Positions 24,254-37,052 of a stretch of 64,000 nt of DNA are shown here, in pieces. Origin of the DNA: Prinsepia uniflora (Eukaryota > Streptophyta > Magnoliopsida > Rosales > Rosaceae); the NCBI GenBank assembly GCA_032719365.1, contig CM064875.1:13565816-13629815 (forward strand), read 5' to 3'. The notes under the pieces were generated by a model. It made no database searches. It worked only from the letters and a program-made list of their open reading frames with translations, and was not told the DNA's origin. The number at the start of each line of letters is the position of its first letter. Within the stretch, counting starts at the first letter, position 1. The position numbers and the translations under genes were made by a program.

Positions 24254-27200
24254 TGTCATGATCCGTCCCAATCCCCCCGGGATTAACGCGGGACGCGCCT
24301 GATCCCGTCAGACACGGAGTGTCAGACAAGGGAAATTCCGACTTTAGCCCACTCGGGGCTTCAGAGTACGCCAGGATTCGGAGGAGGTATGTGATGTCTC
24401 GGTCTCTGCTACAACCCGCATTCGTGATCAACCTGAAGGGCAGTCAAAAACATTTAAAAGCTGTGAATGGACAAAACAAAGAGTTTATAAAAATATTTTA
24501 TAAGAAAAGACGTTTGTACTCTTCACTAAAAAGTATGCATGCATTCGAAAACCATTTATCAAACTATTAAGGCCTTAGCCCAAAATCGTAAATGAAACCA
24601 AATACACGGGGCCACTACCCAAATCCATGTGGGACTCAGCCCAAATCCTGTATACATTACATAACATATAAATATAACATATAACCAATCCTATCACGGT
24701 TTCTAAAGCTACGTGCGTGCTACCCGGGGTCTCAAATCCCAAGTCTCCCCAGGGTCCACCCAGGTCAATGTCTGTAGATCAATGACCTTCCTTGGGGGTT
24801 ATAATTCATAAGCCTTCCTGAGAGTAAGGTACCCAATGGGGACGACTCCACTCAGTTAGTGCCTACTCCGGAGTCCATCCATGCCAACGACCCTCCCCGG
24901 AGGAGACAATCCATATAAAGGAAGGTATATGAATATATATATATAATGAAAACATTCTTATAACCTTTCAAAGGATTCATGCCCAGTTCCCATAAACCGT
25001 CATGAACCCGGAAATCCATTTAGGGTCCTCGACCCGAAATCATAAACGTAAAGTACCTGGGCCTCAAGCCCGAACTCATGACTCAACTGGGCATCGTGCC
25101 CGATATCTCAGGTTCAGTCACGATCCTGATCGTAGTGATGCGTGCAACCATCCATCCAGGACTACCCTTAATCCCGGTATGTTGTCGTGAATGAATCAAC
25201 CGACGCGACCACCACTAGATCATGGTGCACTCATCACCGATCGATACCCAGAACCGTCAGCACTCCGAAGTCGAGCCTCCAGTGGCTGTTCGACAACGGG
25301 TCGTGCATCATGACCTCTCCGGAAGGAACACATTCCAGTCCGAAGGCAAGCGTCGTATCGTCCGTCGCCGTGCACAAAGCACTCGTCGCTACCACGACTT
25401 AGACCCATAGGTCATCAATAGGGCTACATGCCCGAGACAAAACCAAATGGGTCTCATGCCCTAGTTTATCCTTTTTAAATCCAAAACCATTTTATTTAAA
25501 CCATCCTAGAAAACATAGTACATATAAGCACCGTATAAGGTCGAAACCTCGAAATACGTGCCAATACGTGAACACACACAAATGCACTAATGGCATCAAA
25601 AAACAAGTATTAAAACACATAATAAACATTTATGCATGCATCAATTTAGAAAAAAAAGTCCACTCATAGACCGTCATCAATAGGGCTACATGCCCGAGAC
25701 AAAACCAAATGGGTCTCATGCCCGAGTTTATCCTTTTTAAATCCAAAACCAATTTATTTAAACCATCCTAGAAAGCATAGTACATATAAGCACCGTATCA
25801 GGTCGAAACCTCAAAATACGTGCCAATACGTGAACACACAAAAATGCACTAATGGCATCAAAAAACAAGTATTAAAACACATAATAAACATTTATGCATG
25901 CATCAATTTAGAAAAAAAAGTCCACTCACAGACCGTCATCAATAGGGCTACATGCCCGAGACAAAACCAAATGGGTCTCATGCCCGAGTTTATCCTTTTT
26001 AAATCCAAAACCATTTTATTTAAACCATCCTAGAAAGCATTGTACATATAAGCATCGTATAAGGTCGAAACCTCGAAATACGTGCCAATACGTGAACACA
26101 CACAAATGCACTAATGGCATCAAAAAACAAGTATTAAAACACATAATAAATATTTATGCATGTATCAATTTAGAAAACAAAGTCCACTCACAGACCGTCC
26201 GAGCTGTCGCCTCGATATGCGTGCCATATGGCTTTCCAGAGCCAATCATCATCACCGGGACTCCCAAACCTGTCCAAATCACTTTAGAGGGTTACTAACT
26301 ACCTTATTAACCTCTCACTAAAGCCCCGTAATTTTCCTGAATTTTTAAGTATTTTTAAACCCGATCCTAAACCTTCGGATGTCCCGAACAATATCAAGAC
26401 AGTGTCCAATCGACACGAAACCAGTCTCAAAATGTTCGTTACAGTGAATAGATTAATTCAAATGTTGAAAACTACCCCAAAAGACCCACCACGCGCCTCC
26501 CAAAGGGGTTGGGTGTGAAAGCCATACGCATGCACTGTTCATCGTCCCTAACCTCTAGCCGACCGGTTTAGACCGGTTCAGACTAGTTCGGTCCAACCAA
26601 ACCGGCAGTCACGGTCCAGCCTTATTTCTCACTCGTTTTCAATCCATTTCTTCCCATTTTTATTCCTAAATTTTCCTAACAACAAACCTAATTAATCCAG
26701 TCATTAACAACAGGAAAAACGGGCCGAAACGATTACCTCCATGTTTGAAGGATGAACCAGCCACCTCCAAACCTCCATCGCCATGGCCTCCGGCCGTCCT
26801 AACCCTTGAAACCGATCCAAAACTTCCCCTAAGGTACCCAAAAACATGACCCAACCTTTAGAATAAATCGAAAAACCCTTAAAACGTGTATTCAAAATTT
26901 CAAACTTACCTTACCCTCGGTTTCGAGTTTCCCTCCACCGTGGCCACCGCCGTGGCCCGTCGTCCATTCCCACATCGTCCTAGTCACTCTCAGTTCTCTA
27001 CTAGCACACAGAAATGGTTATGGTGGTGAGGTGTGTGTTTGGGTGTGTTTGTTTGCTCAAAGAAAATGGAAAATGGAGGGGGTTCGGGTTTGTGAGAGAA
27101 ACAGAGAGGATGATGATGGTACAGAGATGGGAGATGGACGGCAGAGATGAGAGGGGAAGAACAGGATGGATGGCTGGGATTAAGAGATGAGAGGAGTGAG

Positions 27201-27665
27201 AATTATAAAATAATTAAAATAATATTATTTTAATCCAAATCTCACCAATCACATTTTAGATCCACTTTTTGGGATTAAGGCCCAATGGGATGAGTGACAC
27301 TTGTCACTCATCCATGGGTCTCACTTAAAAAGTCAACCAATTAGATAATGCCACATCATCCCCGTCTCGAAATGCGTGCATAGTACAATCGAACTTCCTG
27401 TGACCATAAATTTCTCGTCCAACGTCCGATTTTGGCGTGCCGCCTGTCTACGGGTTCATATCGACTCGATCTACGTAACAGTCCTTGGCCCTTGGCCCTC
27501 GGCCATCGGACCTTCCGAGTCAAAAATCAACATTTTGCCCACGATCAGGGGTAAAATAGTCATTTTGCATCGTCAGTCCGGTTTCGCTCAACTAATCACC
27601 GATTAACCTCACTAATCATTCATTAGTCACTAATCTAATCCCGAAATTCAGGACGGGTCGTTACA
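24254..27665 (-). mobile_element. Family A LTR, reverse orientation, with internal triplication
   Basis: It is the reverse complement of the family A LTR. It starts (plus strand) TGTCATGATCCGTCCC and ends GGACGGGTCGTTACA. It is flanked by TATATA on both sides, but the host is an AT-rich satellite, so the duplication is not diagnostic. It matches 18392-21398 and 57651-60823 through the same blocks. It is longer than the 18392-21398 copy largely because of a 262-bp unit present three times (25413-26198). Confidence 0.87.
25413..26198 (-). repeat. Three tandem copies of a 262-bp unit inside the LTR
   Basis: Copies start at 25413, 25675 and 25937, each beginning CATCAATAGGGCTACATGCC and ending TAGACCGT or CAGACCGT. 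They are nearly identical, so the expansion is recent. Other family A LTRs have one copy. Each unit contains the GTCCACTCA block, the reverse complement of the LTR's donor-like GTGAGTGGAC. In the first copy it is changed to ATGAGTGGAC. Confidence 0.92.
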
Positions 27666-28200
27666 TATATATGGTATTATAATGCTATGATAAATACATA
27701 ATGATAATCATATGATACATACGATGATATGTTGGTAATATGTGATAATGGTACATGTGGTATAATATAATATGACCCCATGATGGTACATGATATATGA
27801 TGCACGTGATGAATAGATGTTGTTAGGATGCATACTAATGATATATGATTATATAATACAATTGATGTGTGATGACATATGCATGATGATGGCATGATAA
27901 TTATGTTGGTATTATGATGATATATATAATAGTATGATGATATGATGTCATGATGATATGCTATGAACATATGATATTAATGATGATATGATGATTTACT
28001 AATGTTATGATATGTTGATGATATCATGATATTAAATGATATAAACGGATATATGATGATGATGATGTATATGATGATATATTTGATAACATGGTTATAT
28101 GATGTCATGACATGATGCTGTGATGAGTTGATATGTATATATGATACATATATGTGATAATGTGATATGATGAATGTGATATAAGATTGATGGTTTAATG
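27666..28200. repeat. Low-complexity TGATGATATG-rich tract
   Basis: These are irregular repeats of TGATGATAT, ATGATAC and similar words. The same kind of sequence occurs at 24190-24253, before the reversed LTR, so the LTR landed inside this tract. Confidence 0.75.
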
Positions 28201-29360
28201 AATTGATGCAAGGCCATGGATTGAGGTTGTCTCTGCTTGCGGCTAATCAACCAAGAAAAAAATATTTGAATAAAGACCCAGAAGGCCACAGCCCACAGCC
28301 AAGAAGGCCAAGCCAAAAGAAGGCCCAACAGGCCGAAAAAAAGGGGGTGCTAGGCCCAGAAGGCCAAATTCCGAATCGACCCAGGAGGCCACATGTCACA
28401 AATGACCCAAATAAATAAAGGTCAGGCCTATTTGTTTGGCTTGGTCCAGAAGCCCATCTCAGCCCAGAAAGGGAGAAGACCCAGTAGCTCCCTAAAGTCC
28501 AGCCTGGAAGGTCCATAAGCCCAGAAGACTACCAACTTAATCCAAGTATAGAAAACCATACAAAATTAATAAAAAGGTCAAAATACACCAGAACTCATAG
28601 CTAACCTAGAAGGTTTTAGAAGGCTCATAAGCCTGGAAGGCGCGACCCATACTAGTACAGCTTAATAGCTAGTGAGCTTCGAAGGTTTACACCTGAAGCC
28701 ATGTTTTGCATCGAAAATGGCTCATATCTAAATGATCAACGTACGATTGAGATTTGATTATTGCATCGAAAATCACACCATATAATGCCATAACCATTAA
28801 TTTAAATTATTCTCACATGCTATTTAATGTTTGTTTATTTAGTAAATATATGCTTTTAAATGAACCAGGCGTTCATCAATGAACTAGAAGTTTCATAAAC
28901 GAACCAATAATCTACACATGAACCAGTAGTTCATACTAATCACCTCATTTGTAATTTCAGAAATTTCTATGACAAAAAGGAACCCGAAGTTTCCTTCATA
29001 AATTCAACAGACATCATAAAACTAATAGCTTTTATATGTTTACAATCTGATTTATTATATTAAGTCATAGAACTTGCAATTCTTGTTAGTTGCTTATGGA
29101 TGAGTTTATCCAAAGCACTAATTATAATAATTTGATCATTGCAAGCACTCTAAAAGTGCATGATAATCACCATCCTAATATCTTACCTGAAGAAAGTAAT
29201 GAATGACACATCATCTATTCTAAGGATTTCAAATCCATGTATGAATATCATTTGAAACATGTGGTTTTTCGCTCAAATATGATTTAATTCAACACAAGCA
29301 CTTATTCTCATGCATGTGATCCATTGAATTAAATATATGAATATGTATATTTTGTGAGGA
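28201..29360. other. Unassigned part of the copia complex with AGAAGGCC repeats
   Basis: The interval 28250-28640 contains many copies of AAGGCC and CCCAGAAGGC words. The rest has no readable coding sequence. By position it would correspond to the gag-to-protease side of the copia element, but I cannot recognise gag motifs. Confidence 0.35.
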
Positions 29361-30402
29361 AGTTTATTATCTAGTTGATATTGTTATTACACACACTATA
29401 CTCCGAGAGATGTGACAAAAGAACGTTGTTGATTGGTACTGAATTACCATCAATGAGATATTTCATTCTCCAAGTTCTAGAAGAACATTGTCGAGATTTA
29501 CGTATATTCGAGCCAATGGTTATCATATTGAAGCCACTAATGACAAGAAAGTGGAATACATTTGCATAACCTCCAATTAGTATGACCATAAGCATACAAT
29601 TGAGAAACTAGCTAGAAGCTAACTAGTACGAGCAATTGCTCATTATGACATGACCGGTTGTGACTCCCAGATCAAGGTAAGGATGCGCCGTATCCTCAAT
29701 ATATTTCACGGGCATCCTCTTACTCGTAGACACCTTTGTGTTTAATGAAACACTATGCCAAGTTTGTTCGTTATAAAAATCGAATATTAGACCATTATAT
29801 ACAAAGATGAGTTAAGAATCCACCCTTTCTTTTACAGAATACAAGGAAAATTTTGTGGACTTTCCAACCACCATGCAGACCGTTAGAAAAACTTTCATGG
29901 TTCAGGTTGAGATACCGACAAAGTGGTCACATGCTATACTTTTGTCCACACGCATACTACGTTTGCTAAACTCTTAGCCCAAATCATTACATTGAGGGCC
30001 ACACCACCTAGATTCTCTTATACAGTCTATAAGACTCGATAATACTGGAGAGTTTACATTGAAATTATTCGATGATTATTGCATTTCCATTGGGATTGAT
30101 ACTGAACAATTGGTTCCTTATGTTCACACCCATAATCGTCTCGCAGAAACACTAATTAACCTTGCTAAGCTTCTCGTTTCTGCGTAAGGGCTATACAATT
30201 TTGCATGCAGTAATTTTGGTCCAGTTGAGGCCCACTGCCATCCAATGATATTCTGTGTTACAACTGGTGACTGGGTACAAACCAGATGCTTCGTACTTAT
30301 GCATTTCTAGGTATGCAGTTACGTGTTAATTGTGCTGCCATAACGTACATAAATGGGACCTTAACAAAGGAGGAGCACACATGTCGATTATGAATCCCCT
30401 TC
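29361..30402 (+). pseudogene. Decayed copia pol: GAG-pre-integrase and integrase
   Basis: Conceptual translation with frame changes gives HTILRERC, then RANGYHIEATNDKKVEYICITSN, typical of the segment before copia integrase. Integrase-like pieces follow: GHPLTR, then TRWSH-like and FAKLLAQIITLRA, then a decayed catalytic stretch and HNRLAETL. Many stops and shifts are present and the product is not functional. The reading resumes at 32822 after a nested LTR. Confidence 0.7.
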
Positions 30403-32821
30403 TGTAACGACCCAACCTTTTATAAATGATATTTTAATGTAAAATGACCATTTCGCCCTTTGAAGGAAAAAGTTGACTTTTGAATCAGGATTTTTTTTGG
30501 ACTTTGACCTATGACAGTGACGTAGATCCGGACGTCACGAATCTTTAGACAGGCGGCACGTCGAAATCGAACGTCGGACAGAGAAGTTATGGTCACTGGA
30601 TCAAAATTGAAAATTTAACGTCTCAGAATTCACATTAATTAATGGTTAAATCTGGTTGGTTGAGAGAATTGATGTGGGCCTTCATCCCATTGGTGACTTT
30701 TCCCCAAAATGTGGATCTTGGTTTGATTGGTTGCTTTTTTTATTATTTAATTCCCACATCTCACATCTCTCACTGTGCATCAATTATCATATTCTTCATC
30801 ATTTTCATTTCTTCAAACCTGTGCACCCCATTTTCATACAAACACCATAACCATATCTTCATCTTCATCTATCACCATGACCAACTGAGGGAGACTGAAA
30901 GGTTATGACCAGAGAGACAAGGACGACTCGACGAGACGGACTAAGCACGGCGGCACAGCCACGACGAAGGTAAAACCCCAACGCCCATTTAAACCCAGTT
31001 TTAGAACTTTGGTATTCGACGTTTAAAGATCATTTTTGTTGTGTGGGTGTGATTCTAAGGACCAGGACGAGTTCAGAGGATGTGATTGGAAGAATTTTGG
31101 TGACCTGAGTCTACTGGGAGGACGACTGGAAATCTGGGCTACGAGTTTGTGATTAAAGGTAAAAATTTAGATGGTTTTACTTGTTTTTGATCCAATAGAA
31201 CTCTAGATTGGGTCTAGATGAGCATGTAGGAAGAAATCGTGTTGAAAATGGTGAAAAACGAAGGAAAACCAAACGGTTCAAGTCGCAGGTTGCGGTGACC
31301 CGATTGCAAACCCACAGATCAGAGGTTGGAGGTCAAGGATGATGACGTCAACTGATGATGTCATCTCTAACATGGCAGTCTAATATGTCAGTCTAATACG
31401 TGTCAGACATGACATCAGCTGATGACGTCATCTCTGACATGTCAGGTTTGACAACTGTCCGGTGACGTCAGCGGCGACGTCATGCTGACTTCACCACTGT
31501 AGCAGAGTTTACCATGCGTTGATCTGGCGCGTGGGGGCACATGGGAGGGAATCTCGAGGTGGGACCAACACTATTTTTAAGGTTTTGACGATATGAATCT
31601 AATGGTGGTGGTTTCGTGTCGATCAAGGATCGTTAGGTTGGTCAAAATTGGGTTTAATGCCTCGGAATGCGTGTTTTCGAACGGCTTTCCCTAGCTGGTT
31701 CTATTCTAGGGTTTCATGTTTGAGTTTGTAGGAACCCATAGTGACTTTTACATATATTTTAGACATGACAGGGACTATACAATATCGTCGGGACATGTTT
31801 AAACGTTCTGTTTAGTAGCAAGGATAGTGTGTGAGTGGGCTTTTGATTTCGAAATGATTGCATGCATAACTGTTTTCACTGTTTTACCTTACAATTGTGA
31901 TTAGATGATTCTTAGTACTATATGATGATGCTTATACGTATTATGATGTTTTGGGCATGAGACCCGTCTGGATGTATATATGAACCTGTTTTCAGAGCTA
32001 ATCAGGGATTTCGATGGGACGTAATACTATTGCACTGTGTATACCTACCTTAGGATTACTATCTCCTCTAGACGTCTCGTAGTATCCTGGAATAGTCACG
32101 GGCACTACCTGAGAGGGGTTGACCCGAGGGGCAGCTCAGGATTAGGAGTGCGATTATGGATGATACCCCTAGGGAGGGTCATTGACTTGCGATTCATTGA
32201 CCTGGGTGGACCCTGGGGAGACTCGGGATTTGAGACCCCGAGTGGCACGCGTAGCCTTAGGACCGTGACATTGATAGGCATCAAGGATGTCGGCGTTTGG
32301 TTTACAGTGCACTATTATTATGATTGTTTTCCCTATTCTGTTATATATGATTATATGATTTCATGGCACTATTACGATTACCTATGTTTTGACTCAATGC
32401 ATGAAAATTTGAAAACGGAGAGGTAAAACGTTATGATTATTATATTATTAAACTCGTTTTGGAAACATTTTTTAATTTTTCAGCCCACTCACTCTTTATT
32501 ATTTTATTGACCCCTCTAAGCGGTGCAACTGAGGAAAACGAGGACCCGGAGTTTGAGGCATATACCAGACGTTGTGCACCTGTACACCCTTTTGGCTAGG
32601 TTGGCATCGTATGTAAACCTAGGTGTCCTGCTCATCTTTGTATTTCGAACTATCCCTTGTTTGACATTATTGAATCCCTAAGACTTATGTACGAACTTAT
32701 TTATCGTGATTTATTAATGTTGAACCGGTTATGGGTAATTTTGGTATTCTGAGGTTACGTGTCAGACGGGAGCAGGGCACATCCCCGGGTAGTCCAAAGG
32801 GGATCAGGATGGGTTATGTCA
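30403..32821 (+). mobile_element. Solo LTR, family B
   Basis: It begins TGTAACGACCCAACC and ends GGGTTATGTCA, about 2.4 kb. The flanks are CCTTC (30398-30402) and CTTTC (32822-32826), a duplication with one change. It contains a short ACGT cluster (about 31340-31490), a GACAG/G acceptor-like word at 31771, the donor block GTGAGTGGGC (31831-31840), the matching GCCCACTCAC (32483-32492), an acceptor-like CCCCTCTAAG ending at 32520, and GTCAGACGGGAGCAGGG near 32761. It is non-coding. Confidence 0.88.
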
Positions 32822-34301
32822 CTTTCCATTATATGCTATTTACAGCCCTTGACAAGCGATCACATTCCCGCTATATTCGCGGCTAAGTCACTTTGATGAG
32901 ATAGTCTTCATGTCGTTAAGAGGAGATAAGAACGTCAACGTTCTAGAAGAACGACGTGGATTGACGTGGATTGTCCCCATTATGTCTCATCTTGATCACC
33001 GAACCGCACAAAATAAGAATAAAGTGCGGAAAATTCTAGATTTACAGAGTATGGCCAATAATACGCCAAACATTTCCTCTGATCTAGCTAAAGTGATGAG
33101 ATCGCATATACCTGCTGCAAATATGCCTGTAAGGGTAGACGTCCCAGTAGGATGCGTCGTTCGAGATGGACGAGGTATGACCATGGTGGCTAACCAGTCA
33201 TATGTCACTACCCAGAAGCGAGGTAGACTAATAGGTTCAAAGGATTCTCATCCCCGGAAGAGGATAAATTTGGCACAATCCAATCCCTTCAAAATTTCAA
33301 CTGATCCATCTCAAGAGATAATTCCGAATTATGGGTCTGTGATGGCATTGGGAGACGCTTCAACGTTTGAACCTACTCCCGAGAATAAAGAGATCTCGGT
33401 AAATCATGCATGCTTATGTGAGTTATGGAATTAGAATGATATTATCATTGATGATTATATGTATTTTCGGTAGCTACGAATAATAATAACTAGAAACAAA
33501 ATCAAACCTTACTCTGTTGATGAATTAATTCCAACGTAGAGAAGACTGGCCAAAAATGGAATGAACCAATCCAGGTCGAATTAGATTTATTGACAAAAAA
33601 AAAAGGTATTTGGACCTGTAATTCTCATACCTCCCCATATTAAACCTGCAAAATTTAAATGGGTAGTCATAAGGAAGCGTAATGAGAAAGATGAGATGGT
33701 GAGATGTACAACTCATTTAATGGCGCACAGTTTTCTCAACACCCTGAGATTGATTACGATGATATGTATTCTCTCATATTGACTGTCATAATGTTCCACT
33801 ATCTTATCAATTTGGTAGTTTCCAGAAAACTGAATATACTGCTTATGGACGTGGTTACTATTTATCTCTATGGGGATCTGAATACAGAGATATGTTTGAA
33901 AGTTCCTAAAGGACTTAAAATACCTAATGCAAATAGTTCCAGGCCACCAAACACTCTATTCGTTTGAGGTGTTCACTTATGGATTGAGATAATCCAAACA
34001 GATGTGATATAACCGTCTAAGTGAGTATTTGATCAAAATGGGATAACGAAGAATACCCATGCGTGTTTATTAAGAAAATAAGTTCTAGGTTTGTTATTGA
34101 TTGGTATTCTTGAAGAAACCAATGAAACTACTCGCACCTGAAGTTGGATTTTAAAATGAAGGATCTTAGGAGAACAAAGTTCTGTCTCAACCTGAAGCTC
34201 GAGTACTATGTATATGAGGTTTTAGTCTATTGATTAAATCATATCTAGAAGATGCTGATATTAGACCCAGAAGATGTTGAAATGCTTTAATGAGGATAAA
34301 A
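32822..34301 (+). pseudogene. Decayed copia pol: integrase C-terminus and reverse transcriptase
   Basis: A 174-codon stretch (32910-33434) includes LDLQSMANN, SHIPAAN, VRVDVP, KRGRLIGSKDSHPRKR and a CELWN block. This is the integrase-RT hinge typical of plant copia. Downstream, frame-shifted pieces match the reverse transcriptase: a KNGMNQ block, LMDVVTIYLYGDLNTEI, KVPKGLK, CVFIKK, then KMKDLRRTKFCLNLKLE. Several stops break it. It ends at the family E insertion within a LKCFNEDK block. Confidence 0.85.
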
Positions 34302-37052
34302 TGTACCAACTCGGACCTTCAAAAAGGGCAAAATTGTAAATTTGGAAAAGATTTGTATATAATGACGATTTTACCCTTGTGAATAGTGTGGTCAAATGTT
34401 GACTTTTTGATTGTCAGGTTGAATGGATGATGGCCGATGACCGTGACGTAGTTCAGGACGTCACGAGTTCGTAGACAGGTGGCACGTCCGATTCGGACAA
34501 TCGGGGAAGAAGTTATGTTGTTTGGAAGGTCGAGGGCATTTTCGCAATTTGGTTAAAATGAGGGAAAATGTTGACTTTTTGTTTGACCATTAGTTTTCAC
34601 GTAAACCGAGGATCATTAGATAGGTCTCGACGTCCTGAGTACAACGACAGGCGGCACGCTGTCATCGGACGTTGGACGATTAAGATATGGGTCTAAGTAG
34701 GTGAGGGGTAAAATGGTAATTTGGACTTGTAAGGGCATTTTGGTCTTTTAACACATGGGAAAGTGTGCCCAATCAGATAAGGCCATCTGGGGAGCTGGGA
34801 TTGGATATTTTGAACTGTGTCCACAGAGTGTTTGACACCTGGTGACATCCTATAGGCTTCTAGCCTATTTTTCTACACGGTTTGATCCAATTTTAAACAA
34901 TTGGCCTGTTAATTGCACAAGTGAGGAAAAAACAGAGACCTGAGGCCGTTGAGTTTACTCGATCCATTCCAGTGAGTGTGTGAAGTGCTTTGGCTTGAGT
35001 GAGTGGTCAGAATAACTCTAGTGTGTTGATTGATCGTGTTGAGATGAACTGGAGTGTGGTTGTGTGTGTGTGAGGTGAGCAGAACCCAAGAAACAGAGAA
35101 GAAGTCGTGGACGACGGTGAACCTTCAAACGATCAACTTCGTTCAATCTGGTATGTGGGGGTGAGTAGTGGAGTGAGGACCACCTATTGAACCCAGGGAA
35201 TCATGGCGGCGATCACGGTGGAGGTCAGAACACAGGTGAGTTACAGGTTTCCCCTGTTTTTTGATTTTGGTTCAAATGGAAAGTCGTGAGTTTTGGAGGG
35301 TTATTGAGCTGTTCTATTGATCCTGATATCTGTAGGAAGTCACTATGGATCTAAGGAAGCAAACCTGTGCCCTGAGAAGACTGAGAATAGAAGGACTGAG
35401 AATAGACTTTTATTTCGTGATTTTTATTCAGTAAATCGATCATAAATTCAAGGATGATCTTAATGGTATATGAAGGACTGAGAATAGACTGAAAATGAGT
35501 GAAAACCGGCCTCGTCGGCTCGGTTGGACAGGATCGGTCTGGACCGGTCTGAACCGGGTTGGCTGGAGGTTGACGATGAATAGTAGCAGGCGCGTGGCTT
35601 CCACGCCCAGCCCCTTTGGGAGGCCCGTGAGGGCGCGTGGAGCATGTTCTGGGGAAGTGTCCAACATGGTTTTCACTCTAATCGATGTAACGAACATTTT
35701 GGGACAAGTTTCGAGTCGATCGGATATCGTCTCGGGTTAGTTTTGAGTGTCCGAAGGTTTCGGGGTTCGTTTAATTACGTTTAAAATTCCCGAAAAATTG
35801 GCGAAATTAGTGAGAGCTTAAATGAAGTATTTGTGACCCGGTATTGTGGTATTTGACAGGTCGGCATACTCCTTAGACAGTCGAGTAGCGTACAGAGCAC
35901 GATTGACGCGCTCGGACCTAGTGAGTGGACTTTTCTTTTCTAACCGAGCATGCATACTTTTTTTATCTACTTGTTTTATGTTTTTAAATATGATTTCATG
36001 TTATTGATTATCCTATATCTGTTTTACGTACTTGCACGTTTTTTGAAATATTCACGTATTTCGGCACGTTTACGAGATATGATTTGATTATGATTCTGAT
36101 GCTATGCTTTTGGGATTTAAATATATAACCGATTTTCAATGACTATAAATGAGAACATGATTCGATAATCAAGGTTTTCGGTTTTAGAATCGGATTTCGG
36201 AAATCGAGATTTGGTTTTAAAGCTTGAAAAGGGATTCCGGATTTGGATTTGGAATGACGGTTCTGAACGCCAGCATGGCTTCAGAGATTTCAAATTCAGG
36301 TTTGGTCATAGATTTAGAAATGATTTAAAAATGGTTTGGATTGGATTTGCTGGATCTGGTTATTGGATTTAAAGACCCGGATTATGATATGACCCGAGGG
36401 GGGGGGGGGGGGGGGGGGGGGGTTGGCTGGATTGGGTTTAAAGATCCGGATTGAGTTTAAAGACTCGGATACTATGATTTTCCCCCGTAGGCCTTTTGAG
36501 TTTAAAGACTCGAATTATATTGAAGCCTAGATTGAGTTTAAAGACTCGGATAGATCCAGCAGGATCGATTGGATGATGATGTTTGGTATTTCATGTTTTT
36601 ATGATGATGTTTTCATAACGATTATCATACTGTTTATATCGTTGTTTTCTGATACTTAGTTATGCATGCATGTTTTTCAAACGGAGGGAAAAATCCTGGT
36701 TTGTTTATAAAAACTGTTTTTTAACTCTTAATTATTTAGTCCACTCACACTTTTATGGTTTTAATTACCCTTCAGGTCGTGGTGCAAGCGTCGGGGTTAA
36801 CGTCGAGGCAGAGGCAGAGACATAGAGTTTTCCGTTGCGTGTTTTTGTCAGCTCACAGTAGGACTTTCGTTCTTTCCTGTACTGTTACTATGCTTTGTAT
36901 TATTGTTGACTAGTTGTATTATAACTTCTCCCTAGTTTTACAATGTATGCTTGTGGTTGTTTTGAGGTTATTTTGGTCTTTTGAGTGTAATTGTCAGATG
37001 GGAGCAGGGTTCGTCCCGGTTATCGAGCTGATAATCGGGGTGGGTCCTGTCA
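34302..37052 (+). mobile_element. Solo LTR, family E, with TAAAA target duplication
   Basis: It begins TGTACCAACTCGGACC and ends GGGTGGGTCCTGTCA, about 2.75 kb. TAAAA flanks both sides (34297-34301 and 37053-37057). Removing it joins the copia frame directly (CFNEDK to TKPSSMPM). It contains a donor-acceptor-like pair at 35921 and 36774 (854 bp apart), a series of GAGTTTAAAGACTC words (36360-36560) and a run of 25 G at 36398-36422. Confidence 0.92.
36398..36422 (+). repeat. Poly-G run (25 G)
   Basis: A single uninterrupted G tract lies inside the family E LTR hairpin array. The reverse-oriented E copy has CCCCCGTC at the matching place (about 41505). The length may be unstable or affected by sequencing. 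Confidence 0.9.

Noticed and set aside
25413..26198. CRISPR-like regular repeat
   Set aside because: It is three 262-bp tandem units inside a plant LTR, with no spacer structure and a eukaryotic context.
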